Below are positions 36,676 through 46,491 of a stretch of 64,000 nucleotides of DNA, in pieces. The translations under genes and the position numbers were made by a program. Origin of the DNA: Paraburkholderia ginsengiterrae (GTDB taxonomy: Bacteria > Pseudomonadota > Gammaproteobacteria > Burkholderiales > Burkholderiaceae); assembly GCF_001645125.1 (NCBI RefSeq), contig NZ_LXKA01000327.1, positions 236,614 through 300,613 on the forward strand, read 5' to 3'. The notes beneath the pieces are model-generated. The model saw only the letters and a program-made list of their open reading frames with translations. It was not told the origin of the DNA and did no database searches. How positions within the stretch are numbered: the first letter of the stretch is position 1; the number at the start of each line of letters is the position of its first letter.

Positions 36676-37389
36676 TCAGGCCGCAAGAAACGTATCGAAA
36701 TGACGGTGGCCGGCCGGAGTGATGCGCAGCATACGCGGCCGCTCCGTGCGTTCGACCCAGCCATGCGCCGACCACGAATCGAGGAGTGCCGCGCCTAGTG
36801 CGCCGCCCAGATGCGGACGCCGCTCGCTCCAGTCAGGGCAAGTGCAGGCGAAGCGGCGCCGGCGGGTCTTCTGCGCCGACATGTCGATCCCCCAGTCGGC
36901 GAAGCGCGCGGCGCCTTCGTCGGTCGCTTCCAGCGAGGTGCCGTCCAGCGTCAGCAGCCTGCTTTGCACGAGCCGCTCGAACACCCGCACCGACAGTTCG
37001 CCCGCCATGTGGTCGTAGCAGGTGCGGGCGTAGCGCATGTCGAGCGGCACGGTGCGCACGGGGCGCGGCACGGGCCGTTGCTGCGCGCTGACCTGTGCGA
37101 CGTTCGCGAGCGCTTCGATCGAAGCGGCGATGTCGGGCGACGCGATCCGGAAATAGCGGTGCCGGCCGCGCACCTCGAGCGCCAGCAAGCCGCCGTCGGT
37201 CAGGCGCGCGAGATGGGCGCTGGCCGCCGATGGCGACAGGCCGGCGATCATCGTCAGCTCGCCGGCCGGGCGGGCGCTGCCGTCCATCAGCGCCCACAGC
37301 ATCGCGGCGCGGCCAGGGTCGGCGAGCAGCGCGCCAATGCGGCTCAAGCCAGGGAAGTGATTCTGTTCGTCTGCGAGGGAAGCGGGCAT
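36676..37389 (-). CDS. ArsR-type winged-helix transcriptional regulator
   Basis: DNA-binding protein of 237 residues. The winged HTH occupies about residues 15-85, with AGELTMIAGLSPSAASAHLARLTDGGLL as recognition region and VRGRHRYFRIASPDIAASIEAL as the wing. The C-terminal half contains CYDHMAGELSVRVFERLV and a Cys pair in FACTCPDWSERR that could sense metal or redox state. Longer than most ArsR repressors but typical of the long DUF-fused group in Burkholderia. Target unknown. Confidence 0.82.
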   Translation of the reverse strand: MPASLADEQNHFPGLSRIGALLADPGRAAMLWALMDGSARPAGELTMIAGLSPSAASAHLARLTDGGLLALEVRGRHRYFRIASPDIAASIEALANVAQVSAQQRPVPRPVRTVPLDMRYARTCYDHMAGELSVRVFERLVQSRLLTLDGTSLEATDEGAARFADWGIDMSAQKTRRRRFACTCPDWSERRPHLGGALGAALLDSWSAHGWVERTERPRMLRITPAGHRHFDTFLAA

Positions 37390-37619
37390 CTGATGTCTCC
37401 ATCCAGTGAGCGGCGCGTCATGGCGCCATGCAGCCTACTGTATCCGGCTGCGGTATTCGATGTTTCAGCTTAGCGTGAACTGTGGGATGCGGCAGCTACG
37501 AAAACCTGGCGCCCGGAGCGGGCAGGGCAGGCGGGGGCCGTCCGGGCGAGCCTGCGCTCAGGCGCCGCCAGGGCCGGCCAGGCTAGAATCGAACTCTGTC
37601 CTTGCAGGAACACGCTGTC

Positions 37620-37763
37620 ATGAAAACGCTTTTTGCCGCTATTGCCGCAGTCCTGTTGTGCACTGCGTGCGCGCAAGGCGGCGGTGCTTCGGGGTCGGGC
37701 GCGGGCACCGGCAGCATCACGATGTACGGCACGATCGACGAGGGCATCACCGTGCGCAAATAA
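37620..37763 (+). CDS. Small putative lipoprotein, 47 residues
   Basis: A short gene below common ORF cut-offs. It encodes MKTLFAAIAAVLLCTAC as a lipoprotein-type signal with the modifiable Cys at 17 (position -3 is Cys rather than Leu), then a Gly/Ser-rich spacer and a compact ending ITMYGTIDEGITVRK. The ATG has AGGA 12 bases upstream. The signal-peptide logic and hydrophobic core support a real gene; function unknown. Confidence 0.6.
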   Translation: MKTLFAAIAAVLLCTACAQGGGASGSGAGTGSITMYGTIDEGITVRK

Positions 37764-37860
37764 GCGCCGCTCGGGCATTTCATCAGGTCGAGGCCAGCAG
37801 GTCGAAGCAATAACTGGCAGAAATTGATGCATCATTGTCACTTCTGCCATCGGTGCGCGT

Positions 37861-39162
37861 GTGACGATCGTGTCATCCCCACTGCCGTTGCCCCGGAACC
37901 TGCTCATGCCACCTTCCGCCGCCTCCTCCCTGTCCCCTCGTTCGGCTGGCTTGCGCGACTTCGATCCGCATGGCCGGCGTGCCGCGCGCGTGGTGGCCGT
38001 GTGCCAGGCGCTGTACACCTCATCGGTCTCGATCGATCTGACTTTGACCGGCCTGGTCGGCTACACGCTCGCCGACGACAAGGCGCTCGCCACGCTGCCG
38101 TTCTCGCTGATCACCGTCGCCGCCGCGTTGACGACGGTCTTCGCGTCGTTTCTGATGGCGCGGATCGGCCGGCGCGCGGGCTTCGTGCTCGGCGCGGGCG
38201 TCGGCGCGCTGGGCGGCGCGGTCTCCGTCTGGGCGATCTTCCACCACAGTTTCTGGGCGTTCTGCGCCGGCACCACCACGGTCGGCGTGTTTCAGGCGTT
38301 CGCGCAGTACTACCGGCTGGCGGCCGCGGATGCCGTCGGCATGGAAGGCAAAAGCCGCGCGATTTCGACCGTGCTGACGGGCGGTGTGGTCGCCGCCGTC
38401 TGCGGGCCGCTGCTGGCCGCGTGGAGCAAGGACTGGCTGGCGCCGGTGGCGTTCGCGGGTTCTTACGCGCTCGTCACAGGCCTCGCGCTCTTATCGATCG
38501 CCTTGCTGGCGCTGTTGTATCGCGATGCGGCGCCGGTCGTGAACACGGCGTCGACTCACGAGCCGGCGCGGCCGCTCGGCGAAGTCGTCCGACAGCCGAT
38601 CTTCATGGCGGCGCTGGCCAACAACGCGCTCGGCTACGCCGTCATGATGTTCGTGATGACCGCGACACCCATCGCCGCGGTCGCCTGTGGCCACACGATC
38701 GGCGACGGTGCCGCGATCATCCAGTGGCACCTGGTTGGCATGTTTGCGCCGTCGCTGTTTTCCGCGCGGCTGATCCAGCGCTTCGGCGTGCTGCGGGTGA
38801 TCGGCGCGGGCATCGTGCTGTCGGCGCTGTGCGGCGTGCTGGCCCTGCGGTCGACCGATCTGCCGCATTTTTACGCCGCGCTCGCGTGTCTGGGCGTGGG
38901 CTGGAACTTCATGTTCGTCGGCGGCACGACGCTTCTGACGCAGTCGTACCGGCCGTCTGAGCGGGCCAGGACCCAGGCTGCCAGCGAGTTCACGACCTTT
39001 GCGTTCTCCGCGCTGGGCTCCCTGTTCGCCGGCCAGTTGCTGGCTCGCTTCGGCTGGGCGACGATCAACGCCGCGATCTTTCCGCTCCTCGGGGCGGCGG
39101 CGCTGGCCACGCTGGGTTATGCATGGTCGCGTAAGCAGAGCTCGATGAGGGAGATGTCCTGA
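37861..39162 (+). CDS. MFS transporter
   Basis: Major facilitator superfamily permease, 433 residues from a GTG, or 418 from the ATG at 37906; neither start has a clear ribosome-binding site. About 12 hydrophobic helices can be traced. The A-motif-like loop ARIGRRAGFVLGAGVGALGG lies between helices 2 and 3. Substrate unknown. The stop overlaps the start of a GlxA-type regulator (TGATG), so regulator and transporter are translationally coupled and probably functionally linked. Confidence 0.85.
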   Translation: MTIVSSPLPLPRNLLMPPSAASSLSPRSAGLRDFDPHGRRAARVVAVCQALYTSSVSIDLTLTGLVGYTLADDKALATLPFSLITVAAALTTVFASFLMARIGRRAGFVLGAGVGALGGAVSVWAIFHHSFWAFCAGTTTVGVFQAFAQYYRLAAADAVGMEGKSRAISTVLTGGVVAAVCGPLLAAWSKDWLAPVAFAGSYALVTGLALLSIALLALLYRDAAPVVNTASTHEPARPLGEVVRQPIFMAALANNALGYAVMMFVMTATPIAAVACGHTIGDGAAIIQWHLVGMFAPSLFSARLIQRFGVLRVIGAGIVLSALCGVLALRSTDLPHFYAALACLGVGWNFMFVGGTTLLTQSYRPSERARTQAASEFTTFAFSALGSLFAGQLLARFGWATINAAIFPLLGAAALATLGYAWSRKQSSMREMS

Positions 39163-40268
39163 TGGCAGTGCGTCATATCGTTTTCGCGGTCGCACCGGAT
39201 CTGGTGCTGCTCGATGCTTGCGGGCCATTGGAGGCCTTCTGGCGTGCGGAGTTGACTATTGCCGCCTCGGCCGCCGCAGGCAGGCCCGCCGGATCCGGCG
39301 ATTCGGGCCGATCAGCCGGGTCCGCGGGCACCTCCGCACAACCGGTGGCTTACCGCACGACGGTCGCCTCGATCGACGGCGGCGCGCTGCAAACCTTTCC
39401 CGGCTTGCCGATCGTCACCGAACGGCTCGATACGCTCGACGATCAGCCCATCGACACGCTCATCATTCCCGGCGTTCCGATCGATGCACACTGCACGCTG
39501 CAAGCGGAACTCGTCGCCTGGATCCGGCGTAATGCGCCGCGCGCGCGGCGGGTGTGCTCGGTGTGCACCGGCGCGTTCTATCTGGCGGCGGCCGGCCTGC
39601 TCGACGGCCGTCGCGCGACGACGCACTGGGGCGACGCCTCCCAGCTTGCGCGCCGCTTTCCCAAAGTGCAGGTGGATGCCGATCCGATCTTCATTCGCGA
39701 CGCCGGGCGGGGGCCAAGCGAGAGCGTCGTGTGGACGTCGGCGGGTGTGACGGCGGGCATCGATCTGGCGCTCGCGCTGATCGAGGAAGACGTCGGCCAC
39801 GCCGTCGCGATGCAGGCGGCGCGGCGGCTGGTGGTGTTCATGAAGCGGCCGGGCGGGCAGTCGCAGTTCAGCGCGGCGCTGGCGGCGCAGGCCTCGGCCG
39901 ACGGGCCATTCGAAGCGCTGCATGGCTGGATGGCGGCGCACTTGTGCGACGACCTGTCAGTCGAACGGCTTGCCGAGCGCACGCAGATGAGTCCGCGGAC
40001 ATTCGCGCGGCGCTACGTCGACGAAGTCGGCCGCACGCCCGCCAAAACCGTGTCGGCGCTGCGTCTCGAGGCGGCCTCGCGGGCGCTGGCGGAATCGCGC
40101 CGACCGCTCAAACGGATTGCGCTCGATTGCGGCTTCGGCAGCGAACAGAACTTGCGACGGGCTTTTTTGCGGCGCTTCGGCGTGCTTCCGCTCGATTATC
40201 GCGAGCGTTTCATGTCGGCAGCCGCGCCGCATGGCGGCGCTGTTTCAGCCGTCGCCGAGACGAATTAG
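39162..40268 (+). CDS. GlxA family transcriptional regulator (DJ-1/PfpI domain plus AraC HTH)
   Basis: Transcription factor of 368 residues. The N-terminal class-I glutamine-amidotransferase-like domain (about 1-215) includes DLVLLDACGPLEAFWRA, LIIPG and the nucleophile-elbow region RRVCSVCTGAFYLAAAGLLDGR. The C-terminal AraC HTH pair (about 255-355) includes LAERTQMSPRTFARRYVDEV and IALDCGFGSEQNLRRAFLRRFG. Coupled to the upstream MFS gene. The ligand is unknown; relatives control catabolism of choline derivatives, arginine and similar compounds. Confidence 0.9.
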   Translation: MAVRHIVFAVAPDLVLLDACGPLEAFWRAELTIAASAAAGRPAGSGDSGRSAGSAGTSAQPVAYRTTVASIDGGALQTFPGLPIVTERLDTLDDQPIDTLIIPGVPIDAHCTLQAELVAWIRRNAPRARRVCSVCTGAFYLAAAGLLDGRRATTHWGDASQLARRFPKVQVDADPIFIRDAGRGPSESVVWTSAGVTAGIDLALALIEEDVGHAVAMQAARRLVVFMKRPGGQSQFSAALAAQASADGPFEALHGWMAAHLCDDLSVERLAERTQMSPRTFARRYVDEVGRTPAKTVSALRLEAASRALAESRRPLKRIALDCGFGSEQNLRRAFLRRFGVLPLDYRERFMSAAAPHGGAVSAVAETN

Positions 40269-40414
40269 ACGGACCGCAAAAAGCCAGGCGCCTGGCAAAC
40301 CTGGCGCCGGTCCGCACGGAATTTCGCACGGAAGGTGCGGCCAACCCGCGACGCGCTCAATAATGCGCTCGTATAATCGCCTCCTTTCAATGCATCCGAT
40401 TGACCGGAGTCAAG

Positions 40415-40921
40415 ATGAGCACCCCTCCCGTAGCGCCGATGGACCGTTCTGAGACCACTTTCCGCTTTCTCGCCGAACCGACTTCGGTCAACTTCGGCGG
40501 CAAGGTGCATGGCGGCGCGCTGATGAAGTGGATCGACGAGACCGCTTATGCGTGTTCGGCGGTGTGGTCGGGGCGCTACTGCGTGACGGTCAGCGTCGGC
40601 AATATCCGTTTCCGCCGGCCGATTCTGGTCGGCAATCTGGTCGAATTGCGCGCGCGAGTCGTGGCAACGGGCCGCACCAGCATGCATATCCACGTGTCGG
40701 TGCAGGCGGGCGATCCGAAGGGCGGCGAGCTGCTGCAAACCACGGATTGCCTCGTCGTGATGGTCGCCGTCAACGAAAACGGCCACCCGGTGCCGGTGCC
40801 CGCGTTCGTGCCGCAGACGGAGGAGCAGCAACGCCTTGCCAAATACGCGATGGATGTGAAGGAAGCGCTCGACGCGATCGTCGAACTGAAGCCGGAAGAA
40901 GTCGCGCAAGGCAAGGCCTGA
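40415..40921 (+). CDS. Hotdog-fold acyl-CoA thioesterase
   Basis: Acyl-CoA hydrolase of the YciA/BFIT-like hotdog family, 168 residues from the ATG at 40415 (GGAG upstream). The active-site helix region is NFGGKVHGGALMKWIDETAYAC and the core strands include YCVTVSVGNIRFRRPILVGN. The C-terminal segment QRLAKYAMDVKEALDAI is helical. Probable role in fatty-acyl-CoA or CoA recycling. A TATAAT lies about 40 bases upstream of the start. Confidence 0.88.
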   Translation: MSTPPVAPMDRSETTFRFLAEPTSVNFGGKVHGGALMKWIDETAYACSAVWSGRYCVTVSVGNIRFRRPILVGNLVELRARVVATGRTSMHIHVSVQAGDPKGGELLQTTDCLVVMVAVNENGHPVPVPAFVPQTEEQQRLAKYAMDVKEALDAIVELKPEEVAQGKA

Positions 40922-41094
40922 GGGAATGGCCTGGGCGCGGCGCGCCGGTATCGGCAGGCGGCCGCGCAAACTTGAGGTTTGCGTGGCCCGTGGTGAAGCA
41001 CGCCAGCCGCTCGGCGCGGCATGGCCCCGGCGGTCTGGTGGCCCCGTGGTCTGGTGGCCTGAGCCTGCCGCTCCTGGCGCGGCTTTACGGTTGA

Positions 41095-42495
41095 TTACCC
41101 CGCCGTGTTCCCGACCATATCATCGGGGCGCACCCATTCATCGAATTGCTGCTCGGTGACATAGCCGAGCGCGAGCGCCGACGCCTTCAGCGTGGTGCCT
41201 TCCTTGTGCGCCTTCTTCGCGATCTTCGCGGCCTTGTCGTAGCCGATGTGCGGATTGAGCGCCGTCACGAGCATCAGCGATTCGTTGAGCAACGTGTCGA
41301 TGCGCTCGCGGTTCGGCTCGATCCCCACCGCGCAGTTGTCGTTGAAACTATGCGCGCCGTCGGCGAGCAAACGGACCGATTGCAGCACGTTGTGCGCGAT
41401 CATCGGACGGAACACGTTCAACTCGAAGTTGCCGCTGGCGCCGCCGATATTCACCGCCACATCGTTGCCGAACACCTGCGAGCACAGCATCGTCAAGGCT
41501 TCGGACTGGGTGGGATTGACCTTGCCTGGCATGATCGAGCTGCCCGGCTCGTTCTCCGGAATCGACAGTTCGCCGAGACCGCAACGCGGGCCGCTCGCGA
41601 GCCAGCGGATGTCGTTGGCGATCTTGTTCAGGCTGGCCGCCACCGTTTTCAGCGCGCCGTGCGCGAACACCAGTGCATCGGCCGCAGCCATCACCTCGAA
41701 TTTGTTCGGTGCGGAGACGAAGGGCACGCCGGTCAGCTTCGCGATCGCCGCCGCCACCTTGTCCGCGAACTCCGGATGCGCATTAAGGCCCGTGCCGACC
41801 GCGGTGCCGCCCTGCGCGAGCTGGTACAGATGCGGCAACGCCGATTCCACATGACGCATGCCCTGTTCGAGCTGCGCGACGTAGCCGGAGAACTCCTGGC
41901 CGAGCGTGAGCGGAGTGGCGTCCTGCAAGTGCGTGCGGCCGATCTTGACGATCTCGGCGAAGGCTTTGGCCTTGCCGTCGAGCGTATCGCGCAGCGTTTT
42001 CAACGCCGGCAGCAGATGTTTGACGATTGCGTATGCAGCCGCCACGTGCATGGCGGTAGGGAACACGTCGTTGGACGACTGGCCGCGGTTCACGTCGTCG
42101 TTCGGATGCACTTTGCGCGCCTCGCCGCGCTCGCCGCCGAGCAGTTCGCTGGCGCGATTGGCGATCACCTCGTTGAGGTTCATGTTGGTCTGCGTGCCGG
42201 AACCGGTCTGCCAGACCGCGAGCGGAAACTCCTCCGGATGCTTGCCGTCGATAATCTCGTCGGCTGCTTGCATGATCGCCTTCGCCTTGCCTTCGTCGAG
42301 CACGCCGAGGCCCAGGTTGACCTCGGCGGCGGCGCGTTTGATGACGGCCAGCGCGGTAATCAGTTCGGGCGATTGCTTCTCGGTCGAAATGCGGAAATTC
42401 TGCAGCGAGCGCTGAGTCTGCGCGCCCCATAGACGGGCGTTCGGCACGGCGATCTCACCGAACGTGTCGCGCTCCATTCGTACGTCTTCAGTCAT
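41095..42495 (-). CDS. fumC: Class II fumarate hydratase
   Basis: Iron-independent, heat-stable fumarase of the TCA cycle, 466 residues. The superfamily signature [17 protein letters not shown] contains the flexible catalytic loop. Other blocks are [42 protein letters not shown] and [18 protein letters not shown]-terminal [22 protein letters not shown] is typical of FumC. Confidence 0.97.
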   Translation of the reverse strand: MTEDVRMERDTFGEIAVPNARLWGAQTQRSLQNFRISTEKQSPELITALAVIKRAAAEVNLGLGVLDEGKAKAIMQAADEIIDGKHPEEFPLAVWQTGSGTQTNMNLNEVIANRASELLGGERGEARKVHPNDDVNRGQSSNDVFPTAMHVAAAYAIVKHLLPALKTLRDTLDGKAKAFAEIVKIGRTHLQDATPLTLGQEFSGYVAQLEQGMRHVESALPHLYQLAQGGTAVGTGLNAHPEFADKVAAAIAKLTGVPFVSAPNKFEVMAAADALVFAHGALKTVAASLNKIANDIRWLASGPRCGLGELSIPENEPGSSIMPGKVNPTQSEALTMLCSQVFGNDVAVNIGGASGNFELNVFRPMIAHNVLQSVRLLADGAHSFNDNCAVGIEPNRERIDTLLNESLMLVTALNPHIGYDKAAKIAKKAHKEGTTLKASALALGYVTEQQFDEWVRPDDMVGNTAG

Positions 42496-42510
42496 GTTCC
42501 ACTCCGCTTT

Positions 42511-44187
42511 TCAAAGTTCTGCGTTGACGGGCAATAGGGAGAATAGACCTGTTAGCGCATTCCGGTATAACCCCGCTTGCGGATCGAAGATGTACGTGCG
42601 GCGCGTGCCGTTTTCGACATCGGTCCAGACGAGCGGCGAGGGCGGCGCTCCGATCGAGCGCAGGTAGGCGAACTGCGCCGCGTCGGCGAGCGTGACGCGA
42701 TAACTCACTTCGGGCGCGGTGGCGCGATCGAAGAGTTGCGCCACCTGCCCGGCGAGCGCCGGGCTATGGATGACCAACGCCAGCTCGGTATTCAGATTGG
42801 CCGAACGCGGATCGAGGTTCATCGAGCCGATCACCAGAATCTCGCGGTCGATCACATAGGTTTTGGCATGCAGGCTGGCCCGCGATCCCGACCCGGCGGC
42901 ACTGGTGGGTGCCGTGTTCTGCTGCGGCTTGAATTCGTATAATTCGACGCCCGCCCGCAGCAACGGCACGCGAAACGGACTGTAGCCCGCCTGCACGGCG
43001 ACGGCGTCGGTCGCGGCGAGCGAATTGGTCAGGATGGCGATGCGAATGCCGCGCTGCGTCAGTTCGCCGAGCGCCTTGACGCCCGCATCATGCGGCACGA
43101 AGTAGGGCGAGGTGATCAGGAAATCTTTCTTCGCATCGTGCATCAGCTCGCCCAGACGCTGCATGGGGGGACTGACATAGTCCGGCGACGGATGTTCGAT
43201 TTTCTCCGGCAGGTCGGCTTTGAACTCGGCGCGCGCCCATGTCAGGCCCAACTGCTGCCCGGCAATCTGCGCGGCGAGCGGCGTGGCGTTCAGCGGCTTC
43301 GCGTTGTACGGATCGGCGTTGGTGCGCCAGTGCTGGCGCAACTCGTCGCGTGTCTGGTCGAGCACCTTGGCGTCGAATTTCTGCTTGTTCAGCGCCCGCA
43401 ACGGATAGGCAATGCTGCTGTTCCAGTAGTCGTCGAAACTGGCTGAGATGTCGGCGGCAATCGGGCCGGCGGCCAGCACGTCGAGGTCGCGGAACTGCAG
43501 CGTTTCGCTGGCGCTGAAGTATTCGTCGCCGAGATTGCGGCCGCCCACGATCGCCGCCTGGTTGTCCGCGATCATCGCCTTGTTATGCATGCGGCGAGTG
43601 AAATGGCCGATCTGCGTGAACACGTTCGTGGTGCGTTCGAACACGCCTTGCTGCGCGCTGCCGAACGGATTGAAGACGCGAATCTCGATGTTCTCGTGCG
43701 AGTTCAGCCCCGCCATCACGCGGTCGATATCATTGAAGTTCAGGTCGTCGACCAGCATGCGCACGCGCACCCCGTGATCCGCCGCATACAGCGCGGCGCC
43801 GAGCAGCAGCTTGCCGGTGGTGTCCTCGTTGGCAATGTAGTACTGCATGTCGAGGGTTTGCGTCGCGGCGCGCGCGAGCGCGATGCGCATCTGCAGGGCG
43901 TCGGTGCCGCTTGCCAGCACGCGGAAACCGGACTGATCCGGGTGCGCGGCCTCGAACGGTGCGAGCGCTGTGTGAAGCGGCGTGGTTTGCGTCACCGGCA
44001 GTGCGTGGGTGACGTGACGCTCGAACGCGGTGGCAGGGGGCCTGGTGGCACAGGCGGTCAGCATGGCCGTGGCACAGCACAGCAGGAAGACATGCCGCGT
44101 TGCCTCCCAGCGTGATTTTCTGCGGGATATGACGAACGCGGTTTTGTGCTGCGGTGTGGTCAGGTTCTGATTGTGATTCGACGGCAC
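42511..44187 (-). CDS. Phospholipase D-family lipoprotein, cardiolipin synthase C-like
   Basis: Protein of 558 residues with two HKD motifs: HNKAMIADNQAAIVGGRN and HAKTYVIDREILVIGSMNLD. An N-terminal signal ends in a lipobox-like LTACATRPP, predicting a lipoprotein. The overall layout resembles ClsC/YmdC-type phosphatidyl transferases. The GTG at 44187 is chosen because AAGGGGA lies 5-10 bases upstream; the frame extends to a TTG at 44250. Phosphatidylglycerol/phosphatidylethanolamine transfer is inferred from family. Confidence 0.86.
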   Translation of the reverse strand: MPSNHNQNLTTPQHKTAFVISRRKSRWEATRHVFLLCCATAMLTACATRPPATAFERHVTHALPVTQTTPLHTALAPFEAAHPDQSGFRVLASGTDALQMRIALARAATQTLDMQYYIANEDTTGKLLLGAALYAADHGVRVRMLVDDLNFNDIDRVMAGLNSHENIEIRVFNPFGSAQQGVFERTTNVFTQIGHFTRRMHNKAMIADNQAAIVGGRNLGDEYFSASETLQFRDLDVLAAGPIAADISASFDDYWNSSIAYPLRALNKQKFDAKVLDQTRDELRQHWRTNADPYNAKPLNATPLAAQIAGQQLGLTWARAEFKADLPEKIEHPSPDYVSPPMQRLGELMHDAKKDFLITSPYFVPHDAGVKALGELTQRGIRIAILTNSLAATDAVAVQAGYSPFRVPLLRAGVELYEFKPQQNTAPTSAAGSGSRASLHAKTYVIDREILVIGSMNLDPRSANLNTELALVIHSPALAGQVAQLFDRATAPEVSYRVTLADAAQFAYLRSIGAPPSPLVWTDVENGTRRTYIFDPQAGLYRNALTGLFSLLPVNAEL

Positions 44188-44333
44188 ACTGTTCCCCTTG
44201 TTTGCGGGCTTCTCATCGCTGCTGCGCGTGAGTAACCCATGCAGTAGCAAAATTCATTCTAAGGGGAATCAGGCCGCGTTCGCGCGTTCGGCACCGGACC
44301 GTCATCAACGTGCGAAGCGGCGCTTTGTTTTGC

Positions 44334-45746
44334 TCAGACGGATTGGGCGGGCGGGGCGCCAGCTGCGTCCGGCGCATGCTGCAGGCTCAGCTTGTGAAAC
44401 CGCAGCGTCATCAGCAGCGCGACGCTCGCGAGGCCGGCGGCGAGCCCCCACCACAAGCCGCGCGCGCCGAGGCCGAAGTGAAACGCCAGCGTGTAGCCGG
44501 TCGGAAAACCGATGACCCAGTAACCGAACGCGGCGGCGATCATCGGCACGCGCGTGTCCTTCAAACCGCGCAGGCAGCCGGAGCCGACTGTCTGCATGCC
44601 GTCGACGATCTGGAAGATCGCGGCTACGCCGAGCAGCGAACTCGCGAGCGTGACCGTGGCGGCATTGGCCGGGTCGTCGAGATGCAGATAGAGGCCGACG
44701 ATCCAGTGCGGCGCGGCGATCAGCACGAGCCCCGACATCGACATGAAGCCGATGCCGAGCGCCAGCGCGACAAAGCCCGCGTGACGCGCGGCGAGCGGCT
44801 GGCCCGCGCCGGACCAGAAGCCGACCCGCACGTTGGCGGCCTGGCCGATCGCGAGCGGCACCATGAAGGCCACCGAAGCAACGTTCAGCGCGATCTGATG
44901 CGCGGCCAGTTGCGACTCGCCGAGCAGGCCGACCATCAGGCCCGTGGCGAGGAAGAGCGTCGACTCGACGCCGTAGGTGATCGCAACCGGCCAGCCGATG
45001 CCGAACAACTCGCTCATCAAAGGCACGTTCGGCCGCGTGGCGACGACGAAATGACGGTAGCGCGGACGCAGATGCAGCAGCGCCATCAGCACGAGCGCGC
45101 TCAGCCAGACGGTGATGGACGTCGCCGCCGCCGAGCCGAGAAAGCCGAGCCGCGGCAGGCCGTAGGCGCCGTGGATCAGGCCGTAGTTGAGAAAGCCGTT
45201 CACGCCCACGCTCACGAGCGACACCCACAACAGCCGCTTGGCTGCGCCGATGGCCGGCAGGAAGGAGCGCATCAGACCGACGCCGATCAGGCTGCCGAGG
45301 GAGCCCCAGCGCAACACCGCGGCGTATTCGCCGACGTTGTGCGCGAGCAGGGCCGGCTCGCCGAACGCCAGCAGGATCGGCGTGGCGAACGACAGCAGGA
45401 TGAACGCCGGCACCGACAGCAGCACGGACAGCACGAGGCCGGTCCAGTAGATGTGCGGCACGCGGCCTTCGTCCTGAGCGCCGCGTGCGTGCGACACGCT
45501 CACGCTGACGGAGGTCAGCACGCCCTGCAGCAGCGTGACCACCACGAAGAACAGGTTCGCGCCGAGGCCCCCGGCGGCCAGCGCGTCGGGGCCGAGCGAG
45601 CCGAGCAGGATCGTGTCGGTGACGCCCATGGCCATTTGCGAGAGCTGCGCGATGGCGAGCGGCGCGGCGAGCCGGGCGGTGTCGGCTGCGTGACGGGTCA
45701 GGGTCGGCGGCCGGGCGGCCACCCGGGAGAAGCCGGATTGAGTCAT
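44334..45746 (-). CDS. MATE family efflux transporter
   Basis: Multidrug and toxic compound extrusion permease (NorM type), 470 residues with 12 hydrophobic helices in two halves. Typical features are LAAPLAIAQLSQMAMGVTDTIL in helix 1 and GWPVAITYGVESTLFLATGLMVG starting the second half. Predicted to export cationic drugs using a Na+ or H+ gradient. Same strand as, but 146 bases upstream of, the phospholipase-D gene. Confidence 0.92.
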   Translation of the reverse strand: MTQSGFSRVAARPPTLTRHAADTARLAAPLAIAQLSQMAMGVTDTILLGSLGPDALAAGGLGANLFFVVVTLLQGVLTSVSVSVSHARGAQDEGRVPHIYWTGLVLSVLLSVPAFILLSFATPILLAFGEPALLAHNVGEYAAVLRWGSLGSLIGVGLMRSFLPAIGAAKRLLWVSLVSVGVNGFLNYGLIHGAYGLPRLGFLGSAAATSITVWLSALVLMALLHLRPRYRHFVVATRPNVPLMSELFGIGWPVAITYGVESTLFLATGLMVGLLGESQLAAHQIALNVASVAFMVPLAIGQAANVRVGFWSGAGQPLAARHAGFVALALGIGFMSMSGLVLIAAPHWIVGLYLHLDDPANAATVTLASSLLGVAAIFQIVDGMQTVGSGCLRGLKDTRVPMIAAAFGYWVIGFPTGYTLAFHFGLGARGLWWGLAAGLASVALLMTLRFHKLSLQHAPDAAGAPPAQSV

Positions 45747-46006
45747 GGAGCGCCTGGCGGCGGAAGTGGCGACAGTGCGCCCAAGGGGCGCGCCGCCTGC
45801 GTGGGCGGCCTGGCATGCGTTGGCGCTAGCGTTAATGCGGGGCCGTCGCCAGCCAGTTGTCAGCCGATTGTCTGTCTGTCGAAACCAACAGCTTATTGCT
45901 TAGGCGTGGCGATGTCGATGGAAGAAGCACGATTTTGGTGCGTGCGATCCTCCGGTTTTTCGGACTGTGGGGTGGCGTCTTTTGAGCTCAGGCGGGGTTT
46001 AAGGGT

Positions 46007-46225
46007 TTAAGCCTCGTGAACCGCGATTCGCGTATCGCCAAGCAGTACGACCTGGCCCGCGCGGATCTTGCACGTTTTGCGCGTTTCGACCCGGCCGTCG
46101 ACGGTGACCGCGCCGTCCGCGACCATCATTTTTGCGGAGCCGCCGCTGTCCGCCAGCCCCGTTATCTTCAGGAGATTGTGCAGTTCGACGTAGTCGCCGG
46201 TGAGCGTGAAATCGAGGTTAGGCAT
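46007..46225 (-). CDS. S4-domain RNA-binding protein (YbcJ type)
   Basis: Small protein of 72 residues made almost entirely of an S4-like RNA-binding fold: YVELHNLLKITGLADSGGSAK, then GAVTVDGRVETRKTCKIRAG. The ATG at 46225 gives the YbcJ length; the longer frame to 46468 has no supporting site. A role in RNA or ribosome binding is expected from family. Confidence 0.87.
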   Translation of the reverse strand: MPNLDFTLTGDYVELHNLLKITGLADSGGSAKMMVADGAVTVDGRVETRKTCKIRAGQVVLLGDTRIAVHEA

Positions 46226-46491
46226 GGCGTTCGCACCTTCAGGCAAAGGGTTCGCATCATAAGCCAGAAGCCGGTTCTGGATGCATTTCACGTTGTGTCC
46301 TTGACCTCGCGCAGGCAATCGCAATGCAGATGTTATGTAATTGTCAGAAAATGAAACGTTCCGTAACTCCGGTCGCGAGATAAGAACTTCACTCGTAAAG
46401 TGCGGGTCAGTAGTAAAGCCTGCTGGATTTTCTGGCAGTGAGCAGGCCGGACTCGACGCCTGCATCACAACAATTTGAGAGAGGATTAGCC

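Noticed and set aside
44310-46010. Plus-strand open frame of 566 codons opposite the MATE transporter
   Set aside because: Shadow of a clearly identified transporter; Arg/Gln/His-rich translation without motifs.
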